From Flavobacterium sp. SUN052 (lineage in GTDB: Bacteria > Bacteroidota > Bacteroidia > Flavobacteriales > Flavobacteriaceae): a stretch of DNA of 64,000 bases. The stretch covers positions 178,883-242,882 of the forward strand of contig NZ_JAPQNS010000012.1 in the NCBI RefSeq assembly GCF_028867935.1, read 5' to 3'. The translations under genes were made by a program, and so were the position numbers. Positions 54,931 through 63,771 of this stretch are shown in pieces (within the stretch, counting starts at the first letter, position 1; every line of letters starts with the position of its first letter). A model generated the notes under the pieces. That model was not told where the DNA came from. It did no database searches and was given only the letters and a program-made list of their open reading frames with translations.

Positions 54931-56274
54931 TCAATTCTGTTTATTGACAACTAAAGTGTCTGCTACCCTCTCCTGCATATGGGCAAAATTTCCGGCGGGC
55001 AGTTTTTGACGAATAATGAGCCGGAGTGAGTTGTCGTAACTGAGGTAATTCCACATCCAGTTGATGAGAATCAGGAGCCGGTTTTTAACGCCTACAATGG
55101 CCATCAGGTGAACCATCAACCAGGTAAGCCAGGCTAAAACACCGCTAAACTTCAGAAAAGGCAAATCGACTACGGCCAAACCACGCCCGATGGTGGCCAT
55201 AGTGCCAAGGTCTTTGTATGTAAATTCCTGCATGGGCTCGCTTTTTAGGAGTTTCATCAGGTTTTTACCCAGCAATTTCCCCTGTTGAATGGCTGGCTGG
55301 GCTATTTGCGGATGTCCATTCGGCCATACATCACCCTCAGCCATCATGGCTACGTCGCCAATGGCAAACACATCCGTAAAGCCCTGAACCTGATTGAACC
55401 GGTTGACTGTTACACGCCCTCCGCGACCAATTACCTCAGCTGGTAAACCGGCCAACGGACTAGCTTTCACTCCGGCGGCCCAAATCAGGTTATTCGACCT
55501 GATGGTTGTCCCATCGTTCATGTACACCATTTTCCCGTCAAAATCTTTCACACGGGTGTTCAGGCGCACAATCACCCCAAGATCGCGCAAATAAGCTTCC
55601 GATTTTTTGTGCGAATTCTCTGACATTGGCCCCAGCAATTCACCACCTGATTCAATCAGGTAGATTTGCATCATTTCAAAGTCTAATTCGGGGTAATCGC
55701 TGGGTAGCACCGTCCGTTTCATTTCGGCAAGGGTACCGCACAACTCAACACCGGTTGGCCCCCCACCTACCACAACCACATCCATCAGCCCGTCTCGCTC
55801 GTCGTTGGTCTCGACGCTTAGGGCATCCTCGAAGTTTTGCAGAATCCGGTTTCGCAACGCAATGGCCTCCGAAACCGATTTCATGGGCAAAGCCTTCTCA
55901 ATGATGTTTTGCTGGCCAAAAAAGTTGGTATCCGCACCGGTCGCCATTACCAGATAATCGTAGGGTATTGGCCCAAGGTCGGTATCTACTGCTTTGTCGG
56001 CCGTGCGCACACCGGTCACGTTAGTAACCCGGATGTGTACGTTCTCGCAATCACCAAAAACAGCCCGCAGTGGAAACAAAATTGAGTTTGCCTCCAAACC
56101 TGCCGTGGCAACCTGATAATAGAGGGGTTGAAATTCGTGGTAGTTAGTCCGGTTGATGATCACAACCTGAAACTCACGGCGATTGGCCAACATGCGGGCT
56201 AGCCGCAGTCCGCCAAAACCTGCACCAACGATAACCACCCGCGTCCGGTCGGTTTGGGGAATATTTGGATTCAT
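54931..56274 (-). CDS. Type II NADH dehydrogenase / FAD-dependent oxidoreductase
   Basis: A 447-residue membrane-associated flavoprotein. Two Rossmann GxGxxG sites are present, one for FAD (VIVGAGFGGLRLARM) and one for NADH (VVVGGGPTGVELCGT). Further family marks are FAIGDVAM, LIWAAGVKASPL and a C-terminal hydrophobic region (GVLAWLTWLMVHLMAIVGV) for membrane attachment. It should pass electrons from NADH to quinone without pumping protons. The upstream bshA gene lies 98 bp before it on the same strand, with inverted repeat E in between. Confidence 0.92.
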   Translation of the reverse strand: MNPNIPQTDRTRVVIVGAGFGGLRLARMLANRREFQVVIINRTNYHEFQPLYYQVATAGLEANSILFPLRAVFGDCENVHIRVTNVTGVRTADKAVDTDLGPIPYDYLVMATGADTNFFGQQNIIEKALPMKSVSEAIALRNRILQNFEDALSVETNDERDGLMDVVVVGGGPTGVELCGTLAEMKRTVLPSDYPELDFEMMQIYLIESGGELLGPMSENSHKKSEAYLRDLGVIVRLNTRVKDFDGKMVYMNDGTTIRSNNLIWAAGVKASPLAGLPAEVIGRGGRVTVNRFNQVQGFTDVFAIGDVAMMAEGDVWPNGHPQIAQPAIQQGKLLGKNLMKLLKSEPMQEFTYKDLGTMATIGRGLAVVDLPFLKFSGVLAWLTWLMVHLMAIVGVKNRLLILINWMWNYLSYDNSLRLIIRQKLPAGNFAHMQERVADTLVVNKQN

Positions 56275-56283
56275 AAAAGCAGT

Positions 56284-56434
56284 TAACAGTGATCAGCTAA
56301 CAGCCAACAGTACCAGTCGCGAACTGTAAGGGCGTATAACCAGCCTAACTCGTTTTTCTTGTGGATAACTCTTTATACGTGCAAACGGTTACGATTCTCC
56401 GCTGCTACTGTTGGCTGCTCACTGTTCGCTGTTA
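56284..56434. repeat. Inverted tandem-repeat element E (7-bp unit), overlapping bshA
   Basis: The left arm (56284-56314) reads TAACAGT, GATCAGC, TAACAGC, CAACAGT plus ACC. The right arm (56404-56434) is its inverted copy, matching 25 of 31 positions, and lies inside the last codons of the bshA frame. The spacer is about 90 bp and contains a DnaA-box-like TGTGGATAA at 56360-56368. Confidence 0.75.
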
Positions 56435-57545
56435 AAACCCGCTCGTAATGATGCTCGTACATAGGCAGGATTTTAGAAAGCTCAAAATCTTTGGCCCGTG
56501 CCAGAGCGTTTTCCTTAAAACGGGGCAAATTGGCGTCATCTAGCACGTACAGGGCGTTCTTTACCATATCAGCGACATCGCCCACAGGGCTCAGGAAACC
56601 CGTAACGCCTGGTATGTTCAGTTCGGGGAGGCCACCCGCATTTGACGTAATCAGAGGCACTTCGCAGGCTAGCGCTTCGAGGGCAGCCAGACCAAAGCTC
56701 TCGTTCTCAGATGGCATCAAAAACAAATCGGCTACGGACAGAATCTCCTCAACCGCATCGAGCTTACCTAGAAAACGCACATCCTCACTGATACCCAATT
56801 CCCGGCAAAGCTGCTGAATACGAGTCCGTTCGGGCCCGTCACCAGCCAGCAGCAATTTCACGGGGGTTTGCTGACGAAGATGATAAAAGACCATCACGGC
56901 ATCGTCGATCCGCTTTACCCGGCGAAAATTGGATGTGTGAACAACCAGTTTCTCGCCGTTAGGGCAAATGGCTGTTTTGAAATGGTCTTTGTTCTGGCGT
57001 TTGAAGCGTGTCAGATCAATGAAGTTCGGAATTACCTCCACTTCCCGGGTGATGGCAAAGTGATTATAGGTGTCCTGACGGAGGTTTTCCGACACCGCCG
57101 TAACGCCGTCAGACTCGTTAATGCTAAAGGTAACAACTGGCTCGTACGAAGCATCTTTACCAACTAGCGTAATATCGGTGCCATGGAGCGTGGTTACTAC
57201 CGGCACATGCCGACCCTGCGTTCGCAAAATCATTTTGGCCATATAAGCCGCCGATGCGTGGGGAATAGCATAATGCACATGCAACAAATCCACGTTTTCG
57301 TTCATCACTACATTCACCATTTCGCTGGCCAAAGCCGTTTCGTAAGGCGGAAACTGAAACAATGGGTATGATGGAATATTGACCTCGTGGTAGAAAACGT
57401 TCTCGTTGAAAAAGTCGAGCCGGGGTGGCTGCTGATACGTGATAAAGTGAATCTGATGGCCGAGTTGGGCCAATGCTTTGCCCAACTCGGTAGCGACAAC
57501 GCCACTTCCGCCAAATGTCGGGTAACAAACAATACCAATTTTCAT
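56373..57545 (-). CDS. bshA: N-acetyl-alpha-D-glucosaminyl L-malate synthase
   Basis: A 390-residue GT4 glycosyltransferase that makes GlcNAc-malate, the first step of bacillithiol synthesis. Family features: MKIGIVCYPTFGGSGVVATELG, HVHYAIPHASAAY, TTLHGTDITLVG, the acceptor-side SENLRQDTYN and the donor site MPSENESFGLAALEALACEVP. It acts in the cytoplasm on UDP-GlcNAc and L-malate. The last residues (about 18, ANSEQPTVAAENRNRLHV) are encoded by the right arm of inverted repeat E, so the C-terminus appears to have been extended into a repeat. Start at 57545 is the family start. Confidence 0.93.
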   Translation of the reverse strand: MKIGIVCYPTFGGSGVVATELGKALAQLGHQIHFITYQQPPRLDFFNENVFYHEVNIPSYPLFQFPPYETALASEMVNVVMNENVDLLHVHYAIPHASAAYMAKMILRTQGRHVPVVTTLHGTDITLVGKDASYEPVVTFSINESDGVTAVSENLRQDTYNHFAITREVEVIPNFIDLTRFKRQNKDHFKTAICPNGEKLVVHTSNFRRVKRIDDAVMVFYHLRQQTPVKLLLAGDGPERTRIQQLCRELGISEDVRFLGKLDAVEEILSVADLFLMPSENESFGLAALEALACEVPLITSNAGGLPELNIPGVTGFLSPVGDVADMVKNALYVLDDANLPRFKENALARAKDFELSKILPMYEHHYERVLTANSEQPTVAAENRNRLHV

Positions 57546-57714
57546 AGAGAACGAACGGGCCGTATATGCGAACGGTTTTAGTCAGAACATCAGTTGGATA
57601 CCAAATGATTTCCCGCACCCTCAAAACAATACCCGGAATCTGCCCTATAGCGCTTGTCGACGCACCGATACTGCCCGCTTTTTGTTAGTTTTACCGCTCT
57701 CCTGTTACGCTGTT

Positions 57715-58587
57715 ATGACACGACGTTTGCCTTTTTCGGCTTTTGTAGGTGGTTTTTTACGCCTGATTCGCGTACAGAACCTGCTGATCGTTGTGCTTAC
57801 ACAATACTTAGCCCGCATCTGCCTCGTCGACCCGCCCGGATCGTCGTTGGTCCATTCTCTGCTTGATCCAGCGATGTTGCTGCTGACCTTTTCAACCGTT
57901 TGCATTGCCGCGGCAGGCTACATCATCAACGACTATTTTGATGTTAAAATCGACATTATCAATAAGCCAGAACGCGTTGTGATCGGCCGTTATTTAAAAC
58001 GGCGCGTGGCTATGGGAGCCCATCAGGTACTTAACGTAATGGGGTGTGCCGTGGGGCTATATTTGAGCCGGTGGATCTTTGCGCTCGATCTTCTGTCTGT
58101 TACCTTACTTTGGTTTTACTCTGTACGCTTTAAACGACAACCCTTTATTGGCAACTTTGTAGTCTCCTTTCTGACAGCTCTGTCCTTATTAGTTTTGGCC
58201 GTTTATTACCGCCAGAATGTCGACTTATTGTTGATCTATGCCTCATTTGCGTTTGTGATTACGCTTGTTCGGGAGATTATCAAAGACATGGAAGATGTTC
58301 GGGGTGATGCTCGCTTCGGGTGCCGAACGCTGCCCATTGTTTGGGGTATCCGCCGAACCAAAGTGTTTTTATACATTCTGATTGCCAGCTTCATCGCCAC
58401 GCTATTTATTGCAGCAGGTGACCTCCACAACCAAAACCTAAACATCATTTTCTTTGCTATTCTAGCCCCTATCGCCTGGCTCATTTACCGACTCGTCTAT
58501 GCCGATACCCGGCGCGACTTTGGCTTCCTGAGTCAGTTATGCAAGGCAATTATGCTGCTGGGCGTTGGCAGTATGATCTGGGCCTAA
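57715..58587 (+). CDS. UbiA-family prenyltransferase
   Basis: A 290-residue inner-membrane prenyltransferase with about eight hydrophobic segments. Motif 1 is NDYFDVKIDIINKPERVV, with the NDxxD prenyl-diphosphate site, and motif 2 is KDMEDVRGDARFGCRTLPI. It resembles geranylgeranylglycerol-phosphate geranylgeranyltransferase-like members of Bacteroidetes; other UbiA roles (quinone or haem biosynthesis) cannot be excluded. ATG at 57715 (MTRRLPFSAF) is preferred; a TTG at 57682 extends the frame without a family match. It starts close to bshA but on the opposite strand. Confidence 0.85.
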   Translation: MTRRLPFSAFVGGFLRLIRVQNLLIVVLTQYLARICLVDPPGSSLVHSLLDPAMLLLTFSTVCIAAAGYIINDYFDVKIDIINKPERVVIGRYLKRRVAMGAHQVLNVMGCAVGLYLSRWIFALDLLSVTLLWFYSVRFKRQPFIGNFVVSFLTALSLLVLAVYYRQNVDLLLIYASFAFVITLVREIIKDMEDVRGDARFGCRTLPIVWGIRRTKVFLYILIASFIATLFIAAGDLHNQNLNIIFFAILAPIAWLIYRLVYADTRRDFGFLSQLCKAIMLLGVGSMIWA

Positions 58588-58624
58588 TGAAAAATTTAAT
58601 CAATCAATCACCCGTTTCTACACT

Positions 58625-59317
58625 ATGAAAAATCTGCTTCTTCTGATCTTCTTATTGCCTGTACGGTTGCTGGCTCAGGACTGTATGGGGGTGACTTTAA
58701 AACCCGGTATGGGCTACGAAATGCAAAGTTTCTCGGCTAAAGACAAACCCAACGGACGATTGACGTATTTAGTCAAGAACGTCCGTAAAGAGGGCGGTGC
58801 TACGGTAATTGATATTGAGTTTCAGTCGTTCGATGAACAAAATAAAACACGGCAGGCTCCCTCTCAAATCAGCTACACCTGCACTGGCGACGAACTCGTA
58901 GCCGACCTTTCGGGTATGGCGATGGGGAACGGTCAGGCTCCCAAGGATACCGAAATGAAGATGAAGGTTAACAAACTCCAGTATCCACGCACGCTTACGG
59001 CGGGGCAAAAGCTGCCCGACGGCCAGATGGAAGCTGATTTTTACAAGGGTGGCTCGCTAATGGTTGAAATGACGATGCAGATCGTGAATCGGATGGTTGG
59101 ACCCAAGGAATCAATGACTACGCCCGCCGGGACATTCGAGGTCAACAAGGTATCGGCAGACATGGATATGAAAAGCCGGATCATGGGTATGGGCATTCCA
59201 ATGAGCATGAAAAGTGTCAGCTACCGGGCCAGCAACACCATTTTCGACGTTCGGACGGAGACCTATAACAAGAGCGGAAAGCTGATGGGATACACAGTAC
59301 TGACCAAGGTTTATTGA
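58625..59317 (+). CDS. TapB-like exported protein
   Basis: A 230-residue exported protein. Signal peptide MKNLLLLIFLLPVRLLAQD, then a beta-rich domain with GMGYEMQSFSAKDKPNGRL, YKGGSLMVEMTMQIVNRM, TPAGTFEVNKVSADM and a C-terminal VRTETYNKSGKLMGYTVLTKVY. The pattern fits the TapB/DUF3108-type exported proteins seen in Bacteroidetes, whose function is unknown. It lies 38 bp after the UbiA gene on the same strand and could share its transcript. Confidence 0.72.
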   Translation: MKNLLLLIFLLPVRLLAQDCMGVTLKPGMGYEMQSFSAKDKPNGRLTYLVKNVRKEGGATVIDIEFQSFDEQNKTRQAPSQISYTCTGDELVADLSGMAMGNGQAPKDTEMKMKVNKLQYPRTLTAGQKLPDGQMEADFYKGGSLMVEMTMQIVNRMVGPKESMTTPAGTFEVNKVSADMDMKSRIMGMGIPMSMKSVSYRASNTIFDVRTETYNKSGKLMGYTVLTKVY

Positions 59318-59331
59318 GCTTTTAAAAAGTT

Positions 59332-59350
59332 TTTGCAACTTTGCTGCAAA
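59332..59350. promoter_or_regulatory. Fur-family-like palindrome upstream of merC
   Basis: TTTGCAACTTTGCTGCAAA is a 19-bp near-perfect palindrome (arms TTTGCA/TGCAAA) about 50 bp before the MerC start. The TTGCA..TGCAA core resembles Fur/Zur-type operators. Identity of the regulator is an inference. Confidence 0.55.
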
Positions 59351-59403
59351 TAACGGCGTTGGGGATTTACGTGTCCAACAAACCAGATTAGCAGCGGTTG
59401 TTT

Positions 59404-59781
59404 ATGAAAAGTAGCCTGACTTCACACAAAGCTGATTATGTAGGTATCACAGGTTCGGTCTTGTGCCTGATTCACTGCCTTATTACCCCCGTATTATTGG
59501 TAACATCCACGTTGCTGAAAGACGAAATTGTGCGGACAAGCTACCTTAGCCTGGACTACGTTTTTATTGTAGTTAACATTGTGGCCGTTTATTCAGCCAC
59601 CCGCCACGCACCAACCAATATCCGCACATCGCTGTGGGGATTTCTGGCGCTTTTTGCCGTTTGTATTATCCTGGAAGATGTGAGTACTGTATTTGAGTAT
59701 GCTGCCTACGTGGCTTCATTAGGACTGGTTGGCTCGCACCTTTACAATATCTGGTACTGCCGGATGCGCCACGCGCACTAA
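59404..59781 (+). CDS. MerC-domain membrane protein
   Basis: A 125-residue inner-membrane protein with about four transmembrane segments and the MerC-type motif GSVLCLIHCLITPVLL, where two cysteines could handle a metal ion. MerC is best known for mercury uptake, but chromosomal Bacteroidetes members are often found beside metal-homeostasis genes. The palindrome upstream suggests metal-dependent control, for example by Zur. ATG at 59404 is preferred over a TTG at 59398. Its stop overlaps the converging Rieske gene by 4 bp. Confidence 0.82.
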   Translation: MKSSLTSHKADYVGITGSVLCLIHCLITPVLLVTSTLLKDEIVRTSYLSLDYVFIVVNIVAVYSATRHAPTNIRTSLWGFLALFAVCIILEDVSTVFEYAAYVASLGLVGSHLYNIWYCRMRHAH

Positions 59782-60185
59782 GAATACACTCGTAATGTGT
59801 CGCCTGTACGCTCAATCTTATAGGTAGTCAGACCATTTTTCCCCTCGGTATTCAATCCCTGACCCATCAAATCAAAGCGGGCACCGTGGGCAGGGCAGTA
59901 AAATTCACCGTTCTGAAACATAACCTGTTGCTGCTTTTCGTGGCTACAGGTGCGCGTTACAGCTACAAATTTTTGAAAGCCTACTCTGGCTACCACTACC
60001 CCATAACGAACTATATAACCGCCAATTCGGGAAAGATGAATATTGGCAGGATCATCGAGTTCAACGTCAAAATCAACCGGTCCGGTAGGCGTAACCTGCT
60101 CCCGTTGGCACGCGGTCAGAGTAGCCATCAGTGCTGCACCCGACAGACCAAGCGCTTTCAGAAAATCTAGCCGGTTCATAGTCAT
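59778..60185 (-). CDS. Rieske [2Fe-2S] lipoprotein
   Basis: A 135-residue Rieske-fold protein. An N-terminal signal (MNRLDFLKALGLSGAALMATLTAC) ends in a lipobox cysteine. The iron-sulfur ligands are the CxH in TRTCSHEKQ and CxxH in YCPAHGARFD, as in Rieske domains, here in a stand-alone small protein with no attached transmembrane cytochrome partner. It may be an electron carrier or part of an unrecognised complex. An in-frame ATG at 60179 is an alternative start. It lies 9 bp after the SGNH-like gene on the same strand. Confidence 0.85.
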   Translation of the reverse strand: MTMNRLDFLKALGLSGAALMATLTACQREQVTPTGPVDFDVELDDPANIHLSRIGGYIVRYGVVVARVGFQKFVAVTRTCSHEKQQQVMFQNGEFYCPAHGARFDLMGQGLNTEGKNGLTTYKIERTGDTLRVYS

Positions 60186-60194
60186 TAGTAATTT

Positions 60195-60917
60195 CTAATA
60201 GCCTCGGCGCTGTCGCAGTTCGGGACGAGCAGGCAGCAACGCGTTGGTTTGGATGTATTCAAATAACGTTTGGCCTAGCAAATCTCCGGCCACGGGACTA
60301 AGTTGCCCCAACTGTGCATCAACGAAAAACTCTTCGCCTTGACCAATCACTGTTGTTGTATCGAAAACCGGGACCATGTGCCGCCGACCGTATTGCCGGA
60401 ACAAGTCCTGGCCTTTTTGACGAAGCCAGTTTGTTACTGGGTTCGGATGAGGCATGGGCGTTAGCACTACCAGCCGCCGACGGTAGGGCTGTAAGTAACA
60501 AGCCAAATTAGCTAGTTGAGCCTCGACCTCCCTGAGCAAACCAATCTGACCAATTGATGCCAACAGCCAGAGAGCGGCCATTTTACTATACGATCTGATT
60601 CTATCGTACAAGGTGTTGCTATACGAAGGCAAATAACTCGTAACACGGCCATTTGATGGCTGTTGCAGCCGGGTATGGCCAAGCTCAAGTAAAATCAGAT
60701 CGAATCGACTTAGATTCAGTCGTTGTAATAAGGGCAGGGCAACGTGAATATCAACAGGAGCATGGCATTCGATATGGACCTGCCAACCCGCCCGCTGCAA
60801 TTTCCCAACAAGCTGAGGGACATAACCCCGACTGCCACCCCGCACCGAATGCCCCGAATAGGCCTCAGCGGAGTTCTCTCCTCCCAAGATAAGTATCGAA
60901 AGTACTTTTGATGTCAT
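60195..60917 (-). CDS. Possible SGNH/GDSL-hydrolase-like protein
   Basis: A 240-residue protein with an N-terminal block LSILILGGENSAEAYSGHSVRGG that resembles the SGNH nucleophile block (serine in an ENS or HSV context), then FDLILLELGHTRLQQP similar to the block with the conserved Asn/Gly. A matching catalytic histidine block is not obvious, so the family assignment is weak. No signal peptide. It is in an operon with the Rieske gene (9 bp apart). Confidence 0.5.
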   Translation of the reverse strand: MTSKVLSILILGGENSAEAYSGHSVRGGSRGYVPQLVGKLQRAGWQVHIECHAPVDIHVALPLLQRLNLSRFDLILLELGHTRLQQPSNGRVTSYLPSYSNTLYDRIRSYSKMAALWLLASIGQIGLLREVEAQLANLACYLQPYRRRLVVLTPMPHPNPVTNWLRQKGQDLFRQYGRRHMVPVFDTTTVIGQGEEFFVDAQLGQLSPVAGDLLGQTLFEYIQTNALLPARPELRQRRGY

Positions 60918-61111
60918 ATAAACCGGGCATTCAGGCCAAATAACCAGTCCCGTTAATGATCAATACGTCAGTCGATTTGGGAGTGTTGCAAGCAATGCAG
61001 AAATGCGCTCCTTGCAGCCTTTTTTTCTAAAAAACGAAACCATTGCAACAATCTATCCACGTACTGCGTATCTAGAATAGAATACACTCTACACTCTTAA
61101 ACGTCAGACTG

Positions 61112-61708
61112 TTGCTATTCCGTAAGCGATTATTCACGGACGATGACCTGGTTAGCGTCATCGAAGCCTGCCGGATGCAAAATCCGCAGGCGCAACGTGT
61201 GCTGTTCAAACAATTTTTCGGATACGCCAAGAGTATTTGCCTTCGGTATTCGGCCACAACGGAAGAAGCCGAGGAAGTACTAAATGAGGGTTTCCTGAAA
61301 GTGTTTCAACACCTACATCAGTACGATGTGTCGTTGCCGTTCAAAGCATGGTTGCGAACAATTATGGTTAATACGGCCATTAGTAACTACCGTAAATATC
61401 ATAAACACGCGGCCAATTTTGCCTTAGAAGATGTTCCTGAAGCCCCCTTTGACGATCAGGTAGTGGATCGGATTACAGCAGATGAAATTCTGGCTATTGT
61501 GCAGCTGCTTCCTCCGGCCTGGCGAACGACGTTTAACCTTCATGTGGTGGACGGTTACAGTCTTCGCGAGATTGCCGAGATGCTCGATGCCAACGAAGCC
61601 ACAATCCGGTCTCACTTTTTGCGAGGTCGGCAACGATTACAGCAACTGATAAAACAACATTACCCACACATCACATCAACTAACTTTGGCTACTATGAAA
61701 CCCGATGA
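61112..61708 (+). CDS. ECF-family RNA polymerase sigma factor
   Basis: A 198-residue sigma-70 factor of the extracytoplasmic function group. Region 2 is NPQAQRVLFKQFFGYAKSICLRY through LNEGFLKVFQHLHQYD (region 2.2/2.3), and region 4 has the HTH VVDGYSLREIAEMLDANEATIRSHFLRGRQRL. The start is a TTG at 61112, since no in-frame ATG follows an upstream stop at 61073 before the first conserved block. Its stop overlaps the next gene by 14 bp, so the two are coupled. The partner is expected to control its activity. Confidence 0.92.
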   Translation: MLFRKRLFTDDDLVSVIEACRMQNPQAQRVLFKQFFGYAKSICLRYSATTEEAEEVLNEGFLKVFQHLHQYDVSLPFKAWLRTIMVNTAISNYRKYHKHAANFALEDVPEAPFDDQVVDRITADEILAIVQLLPPAWRTTFNLHVVDGYSLREIAEMLDANEATIRSHFLRGRQRLQQLIKQHYPHITSTNFGYYETR

Positions 61709-63323
61709 TTTCTCCGACCAGATCAGGCGGAAATTAGAGAGCGTCGAGCCTGAATTTCGTGAAAAAGACTGGACCCGGATGCAACAGGCATTGGGCCATT
61801 CGACGCCGGTGTTTGCTATTGGTACGAAAGCCGGATTGATGGCTGCCGCCAGTATTGCGGCTGTGATGGCATTTGGGGGCGTCGCATACCAGCAATATCA
61901 CGCCAATAAGCAACTCCAGGAGCAGGTTCGAACCTTGAATCAAACTGTTAAAATGCTTCGGCAATCAGCCGATGTGGCACACACACAGGTCAAGCCGGCC
62001 TCCGCAGTTCCACCCGACACGGTTTACCTGACCCGCGACGTGGTTCGGTATGTGGCTGTGCCCGTTGAGCGAAAAAACACCGACGAAATTGCTGAAACAA
62101 ATTCACCATCAAACCCTAACGCTACCGAAGCACCCTCTACTTTCAACCATCGTCCGTCGGCTGACATTACGTCAACAGGTGGTAATCGGCAATTCGCGAA
62201 CCCGAACAGTTCTCTGAATTCGTCTGAAAGCCGCCCAACGAATAGCCAGAATCGGACCAATACGGGCTACGATACCCAGACTGGTACGGCTCAAACTAAC
62301 GAAGCAACAGACGTGGCTGGCAACAGCGGGGGGTCGGGCATTAACAAAGGTAACCGAATTGCGGGCAACAGCCGAAGCAACACCAGGGGCGTTACTGGCG
62401 GTAACAGCAGAAACGGAAACGGATCTGTTGGAATGAACGGGGCAAACAATAGCGATTATACGGTTCAGAACGGCAACATCGTGTCTGGCTCTCCAGAGAC
62501 GAACAACACCGGCTCAGCTCCTGAAAGTGCCGCAACAAACAGTAACAACACGGTTCAGTTGTCATTGCTGTCAGGTCGGCCCTTCATACACGACACGACA
62601 TACTACCAGGAAGGCATGGCCCGCACAGCTCGCCGAATACGCCGATTGCTGAGTACGCCTTCGCCATCGGGCGCGGCATTGGCTAAAGTGGTCATCAACC
62701 GAAATGAACCTAACTGGCTATTCCGAATTGGTCCCGGCGGTAATGTAGGCGGGCAACAGTTGGGTGTAGGCGTCTTCGGAGAATTTCGGTTAAACAGCCA
62801 CTGGCGTATTGGTGTGGGACTCACATCGCTGAAGCTCGAAGGAGAATCGTACCTGACCGATATAGACTACGGCAAACGGACCAAACAGGACTTCAGGAAC
62901 AACTTCGCCCCCTCTATTGATCCACGTCACGATATTATCAACATTACCCCCAAGGGTTCGTCCTGGCAGGTGCCTATTATGTTGAGTTATCGGTTTGGGC
63001 TAGGCAGTGGCTGGTCGCTGGTACCTTCGGCCGGAGTTAATCTGAGCTTGAGCAATCACGAGGAAATTGGGTACGCCTATTTTCGTGGCCCTGGATTAAT
63101 CCAACCGGTAACCCTGATCAGAAAGCTGCCTCAGCAAATGCTACATGCCGGTTCAGCCGCTATTTATTTGGAAAAAAACTGGGGCGACTGGGCCTTGCAA
63201 CTCGGTCCATATGCCTCAACACCAGTGAGTAGCGAACCAAGTCGGTTAAACACAACCACAGCGGGTGCTGCTGCAAGGCTTTATTATCAGTTCGACTGGA
63301 AAAAGAAGTCATCGCTTCGGTAA
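61695..63323 (+). CDS. Sigma-factor-linked trans-envelope protein with beta-barrel C-terminus
   Basis: A 542-residue protein coupled to the ECF sigma gene (14-bp overlap, ATG at 61695). Order of domains: a cytoplasmic N-terminus (MKPDDFSDQIRRKL) with a possible sigma-binding helix, one transmembrane segment (about residues 42-59), a coiled coil, a very long linker rich in N, S, T, G (about residues 120-290), and a C-terminal domain with alternating beta strands typical of outer-membrane PorT-like proteins (FRIGPGGNVGGQQLGVGVFG, LHAGSAAIYLEKNWGDWALQLGPYA, LYYQFDW). Proteins with this mixed topology are known in Bacteroidetes but their mode of action is not settled. Confidence 0.7.
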   Translation: MKPDDFSDQIRRKLESVEPEFREKDWTRMQQALGHSTPVFAIGTKAGLMAAASIAAVMAFGGVAYQQYHANKQLQEQVRTLNQTVKMLRQSADVAHTQVKPASAVPPDTVYLTRDVVRYVAVPVERKNTDEIAETNSPSNPNATEAPSTFNHRPSADITSTGGNRQFANPNSSLNSSESRPTNSQNRTNTGYDTQTGTAQTNEATDVAGNSGGSGINKGNRIAGNSRSNTRGVTGGNSRNGNGSVGMNGANNSDYTVQNGNIVSGSPETNNTGSAPESAATNSNNTVQLSLLSGRPFIHDTTYYQEGMARTARRIRRLLSTPSPSGAALAKVVINRNEPNWLFRIGPGGNVGGQQLGVGVFGEFRLNSHWRIGVGLTSLKLEGESYLTDIDYGKRTKQDFRNNFAPSIDPRHDIINITPKGSSWQVPIMLSYRFGLGSGWSLVPSAGVNLSLSNHEEIGYAYFRGPGLIQPVTLIRKLPQQMLHAGSAAIYLEKNWGDWALQLGPYASTPVSSEPSRLNTTTAGAAARLYYQFDWKKKSSLR

Positions 63324-63341
63324 TACAGTTGCTTTTTAGTG

Positions 63342-63386
63342 AAACGGCCCCAAATCGTTGTTATTTACGATTTGGGGCCGTTTTTT
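63342..63386 (+). terminator. Strong intrinsic terminator
   Basis: Perfect 16-bp stem (63342-63357 with 63368-63383) with a 10-base loop, followed by TTTTTT, 19 bp after the end of the trans-envelope gene. Confidence 0.92.
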
Positions 63387-63404
63387 GCATGATAAAGTTT
63401 CACT

Positions 63405-63767
63405 ATGCCTAAAAATGTTCTTGGCGGCTCGCTCACCTGCTGCTGCACCAAACCCATGACGGGTTTTTACCGCGATGGATTCTGTCGTACCGACGAGCAA
63501 GATCAGGGCCGGCATGTGGTATGTGCCATCATGACTGAATCGTTTCTGAATTTCACTCGTTCGCGCGGCAATGATCTTTCGACACCCAGACCCGAGTACC
63601 AGTTTCCCGGCCTGAAACCCGGCGACCGCTGGTGTTTGTGTGCCCTACGCTGGCGTGAGGCTTATGACGCGGGCAAGGCTCCCCCCGTATTACTGTCCTG
63701 CACGCATGAGCGGGCACTGCAATACATTGACTTAGAAGCGTTAAAGAGCTTGGCATTTGAGGAATGA
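63405..63767 (+). CDS. DUF2237 family protein
   Basis: A 120-residue protein that matches DUF2237 along its whole length: NVLGGSLTCCCTKPMTGFYRDG, VVCAIMTESFLNFTRSRGNDLSTP, FPGLKPGDRWCLCALRW and the terminal PPVLLSCTHERAL. Function is unknown. The conserved cysteines (CCCTK near the N-terminus; CLC in the centre) suggest metal binding. It is preceded by a terminator and followed by inverted repeat F. Confidence 0.88.
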   Translation: MPKNVLGGSLTCCCTKPMTGFYRDGFCRTDEQDQGRHVVCAIMTESFLNFTRSRGNDLSTPRPEYQFPGLKPGDRWCLCALRWREAYDAGKAPPVLLSCTHERALQYIDLEALKSLAFEE

Positions 63768-63771
63768 GATG

